The notes below the pieces were generated by a model. It saw only the letters and a list, made by a program, of their open reading frames with translations. It did not search any database and was not told where the DNA came from. Below are positions 1-8,168 of a DNA stretch of 64,000 bases, in pieces. Each line of letters opens with the position of its first letter. Within the stretch, counting starts at the first letter, position 1. The translations under genes were made by a program, and so were the position numbers. The DNA comes from Chitinophagaceae bacterium (GTDB taxonomy: Bacteria > Bacteroidota > Bacteroidia > Chitinophagales > Chitinophagaceae): contig CP065012.1 of assembly GCA_016699815.1 (NCBI GenBank), positions 1,116,001 to 1,180,000 on the forward strand. The letters are read 5' to 3'.

Positions 1-1
1 T

Positions 2-1216
2 TATTTACAATCTGCTATTGCCCATAAAAGCCTGCGAAGCGATGATCGTATTGTGGCTTATTGCCAGCAACAATCAGCAAGCGATGAGTTAAGAAAATCA
101 TTAGCGCAAGCTACCTGCAACTTTCAGCAGGAAATTATTTTAGCGCTCATGAATTTTTCGGATATGGCCTACCATTCCAAAAAATTATCAGATTTTATCA
201 TTCAGCAACCAAGCTTTGGAAAAAAATCAATTGAGTGGGCCGCACACAATGTAATGCAAGCTGAAATTTATAAAAAGCATGGCAATACATTTAGTGCAGA
301 ATTACAAAAGCTTTTTGGCGAAATGCCGCCCAAACAAAATGAAGCTGTTACAAAAAGGTTAACCACTGCATCAAAATGGTTTATAAACGAATTAGAAAAT
401 TTAAAAGAACATTTAAGAACCATTAAAGCTTCTACCGATAACCGGCAGGTTGCGCTTGACTTTAATAGCCGGGCCGGCAAATTGTACGAAGCCATTTGCA
501 ACAAAATGTTTTTGCTTACTGCTTGCACGCAAACATTTGACCTTAATTATTTTCAAAAACACAAAGCATCGTATAAAGCTGTTCCGTTTCCTGTTTCTAT
601 TTATGCAGCAGCTACCGAAAAATTATCGGGCATGGCAGACCTTAATTTATTGAATCAATTAAGAAATTTACGCAGCCAAATGGCAGAAGATGCAGGAATA
701 GCCCTATTTATGATATGCAGTACCGAATCATTGGAGCTCATGGCTACCTATTTCCCTTTTACAGAAAAAGATCTTGAAAAAATTAAAGGCTTTGGTACCA
801 AAAAAATTAGCCAGTACGGAAACCCTTTTTTAGAAACAATTAGGGATTATTGCAATTTTTTTGCCATTGAAACACAAATGCATTTAATTGGCGGTACTAA
901 AAAGAAAAAAACACCCAAAGCTACTAAGAACGATACCAAACTTTTAACCTTCGACTTATACCAGCAAGGTAAAACAATTCAGGAAATTGCAACACTTCGA
1001 AATTTAAGCACATCAACTATTGAATCGCACTTAGCGTATTATATACAATCAGGCAGTATTGCCATTCTGGATATATTAGATGTGCAAACCTACCGGGATA
1101 TTAAAGCGCAGGTACAAAAAAACCCTGCTGCCGCACTTGCAGAAATAAAAACACAATTACGGCAATATAGTTATGGCCAAATAAAGATGGTGATGGCGGC
1201 AAAAGAAAGCAACTAA
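2..1216 (+). CDS. C-terminal part of helicase-like protein with HRDC and helix-turn-helix domains (partial)
   Basis: The reading frame is open from base 2 and has no stop before the window edge, so the true start lies upstream. A GTG at 53 is probably only an internal valine. The visible part holds an alpha-helical stretch, then an HRDC domain (about residues 215-285 of the visible frame, with the segment LLNQLRNLRSQMAED and a helix-hairpin-like KIKGFGTKKI), a basic linker (KKKKTPKA), and a C-terminal HTH_40/RQC-like helix-turn-helix (QGKTIQEIATLRNLS). In Bacteroidota this tail is typical of long PIF1- or RecD-like ATP-dependent DNA helicases. The ATPase part is outside the window, so the helicase assignment comes from family knowledge, while HRDC and HTH are visible. 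It ends 243 bases before the convergent atpA stop. Confidence 0.7.
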   Translation, partial: YLQSAIAHKSLRSDDRIVAYCQQQSASDELRKSLAQATCNFQQEIILALMNFSDMAYHSKKLSDFIIQQPSFGKKSIEWAAHNVMQAEIYKKHGNTFSAELQKLFGEMPPKQNEAVTKRLTTASKWFINELENLKEHLRTIKASTDNRQVALDFNSRAGKLYEAICNKMFLLTACTQTFDLNYFQKHKASYKAVPFPVSIYAAATEKLSGMADLNLLNQLRNLRSQMAEDAGIALFMICSTESLELMATYFPFTEKDLEKIKGFGTKKISQYGNPFLETIRDYCNFFAIETQMHLIGGTKKKKTPKATKNDTKLLTFDLYQQGKTIQEIATLRNLSTSTIESHLAYYIQSGSIAILDILDVQTYRDIKAQVQKNPAAALAEIKTQLRQYSYGQIKMVMAAKESN

Positions 1217-1412
1217 AAAATTGGTTGGACTCCTCAACTAAATATCTTCTACCTCCAGTTTTTACAATTCATCAATAAGAATATTAAAAGTTTACTGTGC
1301 CCTCCCATTGCATCTATTCAGAATAAGAGCAGCTGCCGTTTTATATCTTTATCTGAACGATATCCAATGATCCATAAATAAAGTTGACAGATGCTCTGCT
1401 TCACTTAAATAC

Positions 1413-1440
1413 AACAAAGCCCAAAAAAAGGGGCTTTGTT
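1413..1440 (-). terminator. Hairpin terminator behind atpA
   Basis: A perfect 10-bp stem (AACAAAGCCC / GGGCTTTGTT) with an 8-base loop lies about 20 bases beyond the atpA stop on the minus strand. The loop is A-rich, and the site also faces the convergent helicase gene, so it may act in both directions. Confidence 0.7.
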
Positions 1441-1459
1441 TACTTTATAATTAAAATGT

Positions 1460-3037
1460 TTATTTATACTGGGGCGCTAAACCTTTTGCCAGCTCTGCAA
1501 CTTTTTTAAGCCCATCTTCGGGCAGGTTGCCTTTTTTAAACTCGGCCAACACTTCGGGGTATTTATTTTCCATTTCCATCAAAAAGTGGTCTTCAAATGC
1601 TTTTACGTTTTTCACCGCCACATCTTTCAATAATCCCTGTGTACCTAAGTAAATAATTGCTACTTGTTTTTCTACAGCAAATGGGCTGTATTGCGCCTGC
1701 TTCAACACTTCCACGTTTCTTGCACCTTTATCTATTACATTTTTGGTAGCCGCATCAAGGTCGCCGCCAAATTTAGAAAATGCTTCCAGCTCACGGTAAA
1801 GCGCCTGGTCAAGCTTAAGGGTACCGGCAACTTTTTTCATAGATTTTATTTGCGCATTTCCCCCCACACGGCTCACGCTGATACCTACGTTAATAGCCGG
1901 CCTTATACCTGAGTTAAACAGGTTACCTTCCAAAAATATTTGCCCGTCGGTAATAGAAATTACATTGGTGGGAATATAGGCAGATACATCACCCGCCTGT
2001 GTTTCAATAATGGGCAATGCAGTTAAAGAACCACCACCTTTTACCAAATGTTTAATGGATTCCGGCAGGTCGTTCATTTGCTTTGCAATTTCATCTTTTG
2101 AAATTACTTTGGCAGCCCTTTCTAATAAGCGGCTATGCAAATAAAATACATCACCAGGGTATGCCTCACGGCCCGGCGGGCGGCGGAGCAGCAAAGAAAC
2201 CTCACGGTAAGCCACGGCCTGCTTTGATAAATCATCATAAATAATTAATGCAGGGCGGCCGGTATCACGAAAAAATTCCCCAATGGCAGCGCCTGCAAAT
2301 GGTGCGTAGAACTGTAATGGAGCAGGGTCGCTGGCAGATGCAGCAACAATTGTTGAATAAGCCATAGCGCCGTTCTCTTCCAGCGTTTTCATAATACCAG
2401 CAATGGTAGATGCTTTTTGCCCAATACCTACATATATACAATAAACCGGCTGGCCGGCATCATAAAACTCTTTTTGGTTAATGATGGTATCAATGGCAAT
2501 TGCGGTTTTACCGGTTTGGCGGTCGCCAATTATAAGCTCACGTTGTCCACGCCCAATTGGTATCATGGCATCTATGGCTTTAATACCAGTTTGCAAAGGT
2601 TCTTTTACCGGCTCACGAAAAATTACACCAGGAGCTTTTCTTTCCAAAGGCATTTCATATAACTCGCCTTTGAGCGGGCCTTTACCATCTATTGGCTGGC
2701 CCAATGTATTAATTACACGGCCTGCCATACCATCGCCAACTTTAATAGAGGCAATTTGGCCGGTACGTTTTACTTTATCGCCTTCTTTAATTTCCGTGCT
2801 TTCACCCATCAATACCACACCCACATTATCTTCTTCCAGGTTTAGCGCAATGGCTTTTACGCCGTTTTCAAATTCTACCAGCTCTCCCGACCGAACATTG
2901 TTGAGGCCATATACACGGGCAATACCATCACCCACCTGTAATACAGTGCCAATTTCTTCAAGATTTGCCGAAGCATTAAAATTGCTCAACTGCTGGCGAA
3001 GTATCGCCGAAATTTCATCTGGTTTAATTTCTACCAT
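1460..3037 (-). CDS. atpA: F1F0 ATP synthase subunit alpha
   Basis: A 525-residue protein of normal family length and the regulatory nucleotide-binding subunit of the F1 head at the inner membrane. It carries the beta-barrel N-terminus (about residues 25-95), the P-loop GDRQTGKT (about 170-177), the Walker B region ALIIYDDLSKQA, the family signature around PPGREAYPGDVFY and the arginine-finger segment SVSRVGGNAQ. The ATG at 3037 gives the usual start MVEIKPDEIS. Unusually, no atpH lies upstream and no atpG downstream: the 5' side is a short intergenic region and a divergent protease gene, and the 3' side is a terminator and a convergent helicase gene. It appears to be a single-gene transcription unit with its own promoter. 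Confidence 0.98.
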   Translation of the reverse strand: MVEIKPDEISAILRQQLSNFNASANLEEIGTVLQVGDGIARVYGLNNVRSGELVEFENGVKAIALNLEEDNVGVVLMGESTEIKEGDKVKRTGQIASIKVGDGMAGRVINTLGQPIDGKGPLKGELYEMPLERKAPGVIFREPVKEPLQTGIKAIDAMIPIGRGQRELIIGDRQTGKTAIAIDTIINQKEFYDAGQPVYCIYVGIGQKASTIAGIMKTLEENGAMAYSTIVAASASDPAPLQFYAPFAGAAIGEFFRDTGRPALIIYDDLSKQAVAYREVSLLLRRPPGREAYPGDVFYLHSRLLERAAKVISKDEIAKQMNDLPESIKHLVKGGGSLTALPIIETQAGDVSAYIPTNVISITDGQIFLEGNLFNSGIRPAINVGISVSRVGGNAQIKSMKKVAGTLKLDQALYRELEAFSKFGGDLDAATKNVIDKGARNVEVLKQAQYSPFAVEKQVAIIYLGTQGLLKDVAVKNVKAFEDHFLMEMENKYPEVLAEFKKGNLPEDGLKKVAELAKGLAPQYK

Positions 3038-3136
3038 ACAATTTTATTTATTTGTTTACCGGCTCAATACCCGTGGTCAACATCGTTGTGTCACTCACTT
3101 CGGCATTCCCGGCAATGATCATCAATTTTTAGGCCG

Positions 3137-3166
3137 CAAAGGTAAGCCTTGAACCTGTACCGGCAA
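3137..3166 (-). promoter_or_regulatory. Bacteroidota-type promoter of atpA
   Basis: On the minus strand a -7 box TACCTTTG (3137-3144) is preceded by a -33 TTG (3164-3166) with a spacer of exactly 19 bases. This matches the Bacteroidota primary sigma consensus TTG-N19-TAnnTTTG. It predicts a leader of about 95 bases before the atpA ATG at 3037. Confidence 0.65.
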
Positions 3167-3273
3167 AAAATTTCCCTTATTTATCTGCTTAATTTTGAGA
3201 ACATAATTTTGTATTTATACAAAAAAAATATAATTTTATTTTTCCCAATGTAAAAAACCAAATTTTTGACTTT

Positions 3274-5871
3274 ATGAAAAACCTTACAACTGGCCTTTTA
3301 TGCCTTATAAGCGGAATTTTAGCCTTGCCCTTCAGCAGCAATTCTCAGGCAATTTATCCTGTTTCCCTGCAGGAAAAAGTGCAAAACTCTTCTTTAATTG
3401 TTGAAGCCTTAGTAGAATCGCAATCTTCTTTTTGGAACCCGGCACACACCGGTATTTTTACCAGTAATAAAGTAAAATTATCCAAAGTTTTTAAAGGCAG
3501 CATACAGGCCCAATATATAGATATATTAACCGTTGGCGGCTCGGTAGGTAATGAAGCCATTGAAGCCAGCGACCTTGCCAGCCTGCAATTGGGCGAAACA
3601 GGCATTTTCTTTTGTTTCCCAAACAGTATTAACCTAAGAAACCCCCAAACCAATGAGTTGCTTTATGATATTTACAGCAGTGCACAGGGTTTTATAAGGT
3701 ATGACCTGGTAAGTAAAATTGCCGATGCACCATTTGTAAGTTATAAAAATATTGTAACCAACCTATATCCCATACTTGAGCAGGCAACAGGAAGAACTTA
3801 TGAAAATAAAAATCCCGGTTTTAGTATTAGTGCCTGGCCTGTAGTGCAACAAACTAATGTTTTAGGCATCACTTCATTTTCGCCTGCAAATGTAGTATCA
3901 GGCGCTACAGAAAACCCTGCCCAAAACCTGCTCACTATTAATGGTACCGATTTTGGGCCAAACAGTGGATCTGCTGCAATACTTTTTGACGATGCCAATA
4001 ATGGAACCGGTGGCACAGTTTTTACTGTTGCCTATAATGATCCACTTGTAGTATCCTGGACCAATACGCAAATACAGGTTCGTGTACCCAGCCGTGCAGG
4101 CACAGGTTTTTTCCAAGTGCGAGATGCTTCAGGCACTTCGGTTACTTCTCCCACTTCACTCAATGTAAATTATGCTGTACTTTCTGCATCATCCTCCGGC
4201 GCTATTAAACAAACCAATTTAATGGATGATAATGGCCTGGGTGGTTACAGCATTGTATATAGTACCAATACCGCAGGTAATGGAGTTGACCTGGATGCAT
4301 CACCAACAAAAGCAACTTTTCAAAGGGCTTTAAATACCTGGAGAGAAGTAAGCGGTTTAAATTTTATTGAAGGCGGAACCACAACCGTACAGGCTGTAAC
4401 AGGAGATGGATTAAATGTGGCCATGTTTGATAATACAAATACCGGGTATCCACCTTTAGCAGCAGGAATATTAGGGGTTTGTTATTCTTATTCTTCAAAC
4501 TGTGGTGCTTCGTTTGCCTTTCGTAAGCCGGAATTTGAAATTGTATTAAGAAACAATCTTGTTTCATTGGGCAGTACTACATTTGAATCCGGGCCATGTT
4601 ACCCTGCAAGTGGTATTACCGATATGGAAGCCGTAATTCTTCATGAGTTGGGTCATGCCTTAAACCTTGCCCATATTAATGACAGCTACCAGGGTTCTTC
4701 TTATGCCACTTATAACCCTACTAAAGTAATGAACTTTGCTATTTTAGCCGGTACGGCTCGTAAATCGCCGGATTGGTCAGCATTTATTGGTTCGCAATAT
4801 TGTATTAATCCAAAAGGGTTAAGCTATGGTGCTTGTACTTCAGGCATAGAAATGTTGCCACTTACACCCATTAACGAAGCAAAAGACGAATGCCCTGTTT
4901 TTCCTTCGGTTACCACACCCAATAATACTATGATAAATTTTGACCTGGTACATGCAACAAGCAATAAAAATGGCGATCCGCAATTTACTGCTATCAATTG
5001 TGCAGGTACAGGTTTAGGCATTACCAATAATGCCTATTTTGCCCTGCTTACCGGCACAGGCACTACCATTGATATGGTAGTGAGTGATTATGTTACATCG
5101 CCTGCAAGCCAAAGTGGTTGTGCCTCTGCAGGTGTTGAATTAGCGCTATACCAGGTAAGCTCCTGCCCGGCCGGCCAGGCTTTTCCTGCTCCGGTTGCCT
5201 GCCGTACTTTTACAGGCAATGGAGCGTTGGCAACATTTACAGGGTTGCTTACAGGTACAAATTACCTGCTTTTTGTAGATGGCAAAAATAATACTAAAGC
5301 CAACTTTAATATTTTGCTCAATGGCACGGCTTTGCCAGTAAGGCTTACCCAATTTTCCGGCATTGCAAAAAATAGTTTTAATGAGTTGATATGGTCATTA
5401 CAAATTACTTCCACAGAAAAATCAATTGTTCTGCAATCTTCTGTTGATGGGTTTTTGTTTTATGATATTTATGAACAACCCATTATCAATGGCACTACAG
5501 ATTTACACGGAAAATATAATGATTTTACAACCGATGCTAAAAAACATTATCGTCTAAAAATTGCAGATCAAAACGGCAGTATTAGTTTTTCCAATATACT
5601 GCTGCTGCAAAGAGAAAGCAACAGCTTCTCTGTTTCCCCCAATCCTGCAAAAGATTTTATAAATATTTCGCTACAGGTAAAAAATCGTAGCGTTTATCAA
5701 TTTGAATTATACAATGCAGCAGGTAAATTAGTAAAACGCCAGTTAGAAACCCTGGAAACAGGGATGCAAAGCATCCAACTCAATGGATTAAATAAGTTAG
5801 CTGCCGGCGTTTATACCTTAAAAGTTGGCAATGAAAAAACAACAGAAAGAATGAAGCTGATGATAAAGTAG
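3274..5871 (+). CDS. Secreted metzincin-like metalloprotease with IPT/TIG domain and T9SS sorting domain
   Basis: An 865-residue exported protein. A signal peptide (MKNLTTGLLCLISGILALPF) leads to an N-terminal region of unknown fold, then an IPT/TIG-like beta-sandwich (about residues 195-300, ITSFSPANVVSG...LLTINGTDFG). A matrixin-like catalytic domain follows with HELGHALNLAH at residues 457-467 and a possible Met-turn TKVMNFA near 488. The C-terminal about 80 residues (SVSPNPAKDF...AAGVYTLKV) are a type A T9SS sorting domain, so the protein is expected to be secreted or surface-attached. The metzincin glycine of HExxHxxGxxH is Asn here. It stands alone, divergent from atpA. TAATTTTG boxes at 3190 and 3204 could be its promoter, but no TTG is correctly spaced. 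The substrate is unknown. Confidence 0.85.
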   Translation: MKNLTTGLLCLISGILALPFSSNSQAIYPVSLQEKVQNSSLIVEALVESQSSFWNPAHTGIFTSNKVKLSKVFKGSIQAQYIDILTVGGSVGNEAIEASDLASLQLGETGIFFCFPNSINLRNPQTNELLYDIYSSAQGFIRYDLVSKIADAPFVSYKNIVTNLYPILEQATGRTYENKNPGFSISAWPVVQQTNVLGITSFSPANVVSGATENPAQNLLTINGTDFGPNSGSAAILFDDANNGTGGTVFTVAYNDPLVVSWTNTQIQVRVPSRAGTGFFQVRDASGTSVTSPTSLNVNYAVLSASSSGAIKQTNLMDDNGLGGYSIVYSTNTAGNGVDLDASPTKATFQRALNTWREVSGLNFIEGGTTTVQAVTGDGLNVAMFDNTNTGYPPLAAGILGVCYSYSSNCGASFAFRKPEFEIVLRNNLVSLGSTTFESGPCYPASGITDMEAVILHELGHALNLAHINDSYQGSSYATYNPTKVMNFAILAGTARKSPDWSAFIGSQYCINPKGLSYGACTSGIEMLPLTPINEAKDECPVFPSVTTPNNTMINFDLVHATSNKNGDPQFTAINCAGTGLGITNNAYFALLTGTGTTIDMVVSDYVTSPASQSGCASAGVELALYQVSSCPAGQAFPAPVACRTFTGNGALATFTGLLTGTNYLLFVDGKNNTKANFNILLNGTALPVRLTQFSGIAKNSFNELIWSLQITSTEKSIVLQSSVDGFLFYDIYEQPIINGTTDLHGKYNDFTTDAKKHYRLKIADQNGSISFSNILLLQRESNSFSVSPNPAKDFINISLQVKNRSVYQFELYNAAGKLVKRQLETLETGMQSIQLNGLNKLAAGVYTLKVGNEKTTERMKLMIK

Positions 5872-6115
5872 TAGGTAGGGAAAGTTACAGCAACCAAAAG
5901 CAAATTTATTACAAAAAAAGTAAGTGTATATTTAGGCAACCTGTTTAAGTAGTCTGTAAATAGATTCTTAGACAATGTTTCCAGAAAAGAACTTTATAGT
6001 TTTCAAAAACTTTAATATCGCCCCGTTCAAAACTTCGCATTTAGTAAATTATATTTCCTAAATTTTCAAAAAACATTGAAAATGGGTAGTAGCTTTGCTT
6101 TAAAATCGGCAAAAA

Positions 6116-7375
6116 ATGAAAATAGTTATCGTTGGCGCCGGCTTTGGCGGCCTAAGGCTTGCCCGAAAACTCAATAATAAACCCGGTATTGAAGTAGTAT
6201 TGATAGACCGGTTTAACCACCACCAGTTTCAACCTTTATTTTACCAGGTAGCTACGGCAGCGCTTAATGGCAGCGATATTTCATTTCCGTTGCGTAAAGT
6301 TTTTCATAACAGTAAAAATGTAAGCGTTCGCCTTGCTGAACTTTCTCAAATAAATGCTGCTGATAATACGGTTGTAACCTCCGAGGGAAATTTTGCATAC
6401 GATCAACTGGTAATAGCCACAGGTGCAGATACCAACTTTTTTGGCAACAGCAATTTTGAAAAATTTGCCTGGCCCATGAAAAGCACCGTAGAAGCTATGG
6501 AAATACGCAACCATATTTTAAAAAACTTTGAAGCTGCATTAATGGAAGCGGATGTGCTGCACAGGCAAAGGCTCCTGAATATTGTGGTGGTAGGCGCAGG
6601 GCCTACCGGTGTTGAGCTAAGCGGCGCCATTGCCGAAATGAAAAAATATGTATTACCCAAAGATTATCCTGAGCTGGATTTTGAAGCTATGAATATTTAT
6701 CTTTTGGAAGGCGGCCTCAAAACACTCGCCGCCATGAGTGAAAAAAGCAGCCTGCAGTCTAAAAATTATCTTGAAAGGCTGGGTGTAAAGGTAAAAACCA
6801 ATGCAATGATGCAGGATTATAACGGCAAAACGGTTTTTTTAGCAGATGGCAGCAGCATAGAATCATCAATGGTTATTTGGGCAGCAGGCATTAAAGGTAA
6901 TATCCCCACAGGAATTGATGCATCGCTTATTGTAAGGGGAAACCGCATTAAAGTAAACCTGCAATGTAAAGTGGAGGGCACAAAAAATATTTATTCCATA
7001 GGAGATGTTGCCTATATGGAAGAGCCCGCTTACCCAAAAGGGCATCCGCAGGTGGCGCCGGTAGCCATGCAACAGGCAGATTTGCTGGCTAAAAATTTTA
7101 TATATTTAAACAGTAGAAAATTAAATAAAAAAATTACAGAATTTACTTACCATAATAAAGGTTCTATGGCAACTGTAGGCCGCAACCTTGCCGTAGTGGA
7201 TATACCCAAACCAAAATTACATTTAGGTGGTTTATTGGCCTGGATGATTTGGATGAGCCTTCACCTAATGTTGATTTTAGGCGTAAAAAACCGTTTCTTT
7301 ATTTTTCTTAACTGGTTGTATGCGTATTTTACCCGTGATCAAAACCTGCGGTTGATTTTTAAAAAATACTATTAA
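6116..7375 (+). CDS. ndh: Type II NADH dehydrogenase (NDH-2), FAD-dependent
   Basis: A 419-residue flavoprotein of the pyridine nucleotide-disulphide oxidoreductase fold. The N-terminal FAD-binding Rossmann motif is GAGFGG (residues 7-12), and a second dinucleotide fold VVVGAGPTGVELSG (about 158-171) binds NADH. The second FAD contact, YSIGDVAYME, is present, followed by PQVAPVAMQQA. The last about 60 residues hold two hydrophobic stretches (LLAWMIWMSLHLMLIL and RFFIFLNWLYAYF) that anchor NDH-2 to the inner membrane, where it passes electrons from NADH to quinone without pumping protons. It ends 11 bases from the convergent GLPGLI gene. Other membrane-bound flavin oxidoreductases of the family are possible, but the anchor favours NDH-2. 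Confidence 0.88.
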   Translation: MKIVIVGAGFGGLRLARKLNNKPGIEVVLIDRFNHHQFQPLFYQVATAALNGSDISFPLRKVFHNSKNVSVRLAELSQINAADNTVVTSEGNFAYDQLVIATGADTNFFGNSNFEKFAWPMKSTVEAMEIRNHILKNFEAALMEADVLHRQRLLNIVVVGAGPTGVELSGAIAEMKKYVLPKDYPELDFEAMNIYLLEGGLKTLAAMSEKSSLQSKNYLERLGVKVKTNAMMQDYNGKTVFLADGSSIESSMVIWAAGIKGNIPTGIDASLIVRGNRIKVNLQCKVEGTKNIYSIGDVAYMEEPAYPKGHPQVAPVAMQQADLLAKNFIYLNSRKLNKKITEFTYHNKGSMATVGRNLAVVDIPKPKLHLGGLLAWMIWMSLHLMLILGVKNRFFIFLNWLYAYFTRDQNLRLIFKKYY

Positions 7376-7386
7376 AAAATGAGGAT

Positions 7387-8052
7387 TTAATTGCCTTGTT
7401 TCATTTGCTGGCCTTCATCGTAAGTCATAACCCTGTAACCACTTTTAGGCTCTTCAAACAAGGAAGCATCTAGCTTTTGCTCGGTAACTTTTACCAGGCT
7501 GTATTTAAAAGTAAGGTTGCCCGATTGTATTTCGTATTGCACGGGCAAGCCGGGAAGATTAAAGGCATTGTTGTAATTGCTATTGGCAATAGTTACAGAA
7601 GGCGTAAAGTAAACGGTAAATATTTTCCCATCTGTAGTTGTTGCCGTAGCTTTTTTGCAGGTATATCCGTTAAGTTCAACCGTGTTATTATCTATAGAAA
7701 AATTAAGGTTACTATTCCATTGGTTTTTTTGCAACCAATTATTTTTGCTCATGGTGATCATAAGCTTTTGGCCGCTGTACTCTTTCAAAATAAAACCTTT
7801 GCCCAAATTATTATTATACACCGTAGATTCTGTACCAAGGGAGCTTTGCATTTCGGTGCGGCTAAGGCCGGGCTTTACAAAAAGGTTCAGGGTTGCCCCA
7901 TTAAACTTATCGAGTGCAGCATTGCTTTTTGCAGAAGAAATACTTATGGTATATTCTATTTTACCTTCGGTAACCTGCTTTTGTGCAAATACGACATTAG
8001 AGAAAAGCAGGGCAAATATTACCACAAAATAGGTATGTATAATTTTTTTCAT
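7387..8052 (-). CDS. GLPGLI-family secreted protein
   Basis: A 221-residue protein when started at the internal ATG at 8052, which opens a clear signal peptide (MKKIIHTYFVVIFALLFSN, cleaved near VFA-QKQ). The frame extends 20 codons further upstream, but those residues are polar and unlike a signal peptide. The body matches the GLPGLI (DUF4412-like) porin-family-associated group: an opening TEGKIEYTIS, repeated beta strands, a Cys-Lys pair in YTCKKATATT, and the motif NLPGLPVQYEI near residue 165. The function of the family is not established and a periplasmic or outer-membrane location is likely. It is downstream of yidC on the same strand but separated from it by a strong terminator. Confidence 0.75.
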   Translation of the reverse strand: MKKIIHTYFVVIFALLFSNVVFAQKQVTEGKIEYTISISSAKSNAALDKFNGATLNLFVKPGLSRTEMQSSLGTESTVYNNNLGKGFILKEYSGQKLMITMSKNNWLQKNQWNSNLNFSIDNNTVELNGYTCKKATATTTDGKIFTVYFTPSVTIANSNYNNAFNLPGLPVQYEIQSGNLTFKYSLVKVTEQKLDASLFEEPKSGYRVMTYDEGQQMKQGN

Positions 8053-8119
8053 TGTTGAGTTGCTGGTACTAAGATAATGATTAAAAGTACCATTCAAAAT
8101 ATAAGACTGCAAACAAAAA

Positions 8120-8147
8120 AAACTGCACCCATCAAGGGGTGCAGTTT
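8120..8147 (-). terminator. Terminator behind yidC
   Basis: A perfect 11-bp stem AAACTGCACCC / GGGTGCAGTTT with a 6-base loop, followed on the minus strand by a run of T residues (A-run at 8113-8120 on the plus strand). It sits 21 bases past the yidC stop. Confidence 0.85.
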
Positions 8148-8168
8148 AATAAAACTTTAACTAAATAC

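Noticed and set aside
1217..1459. Search for an RNA gene between the helicase-like gene and atpA
   Set aside because: No tRNA cloverleaf or other RNA structure apart from the terminator hairpin.
2481..3152. Long plus-strand frame of 223 codons opposite atpA
   Set aside because: It is the antisense shadow of the well-conserved atpA gene, with no start signal or recognisable domain.
7477..8058. Plus-strand frame of 193 codons opposite the GLPGLI gene
   Set aside because: Shadow of the minus-strand gene; it ends in its signal-peptide region and has no domain.
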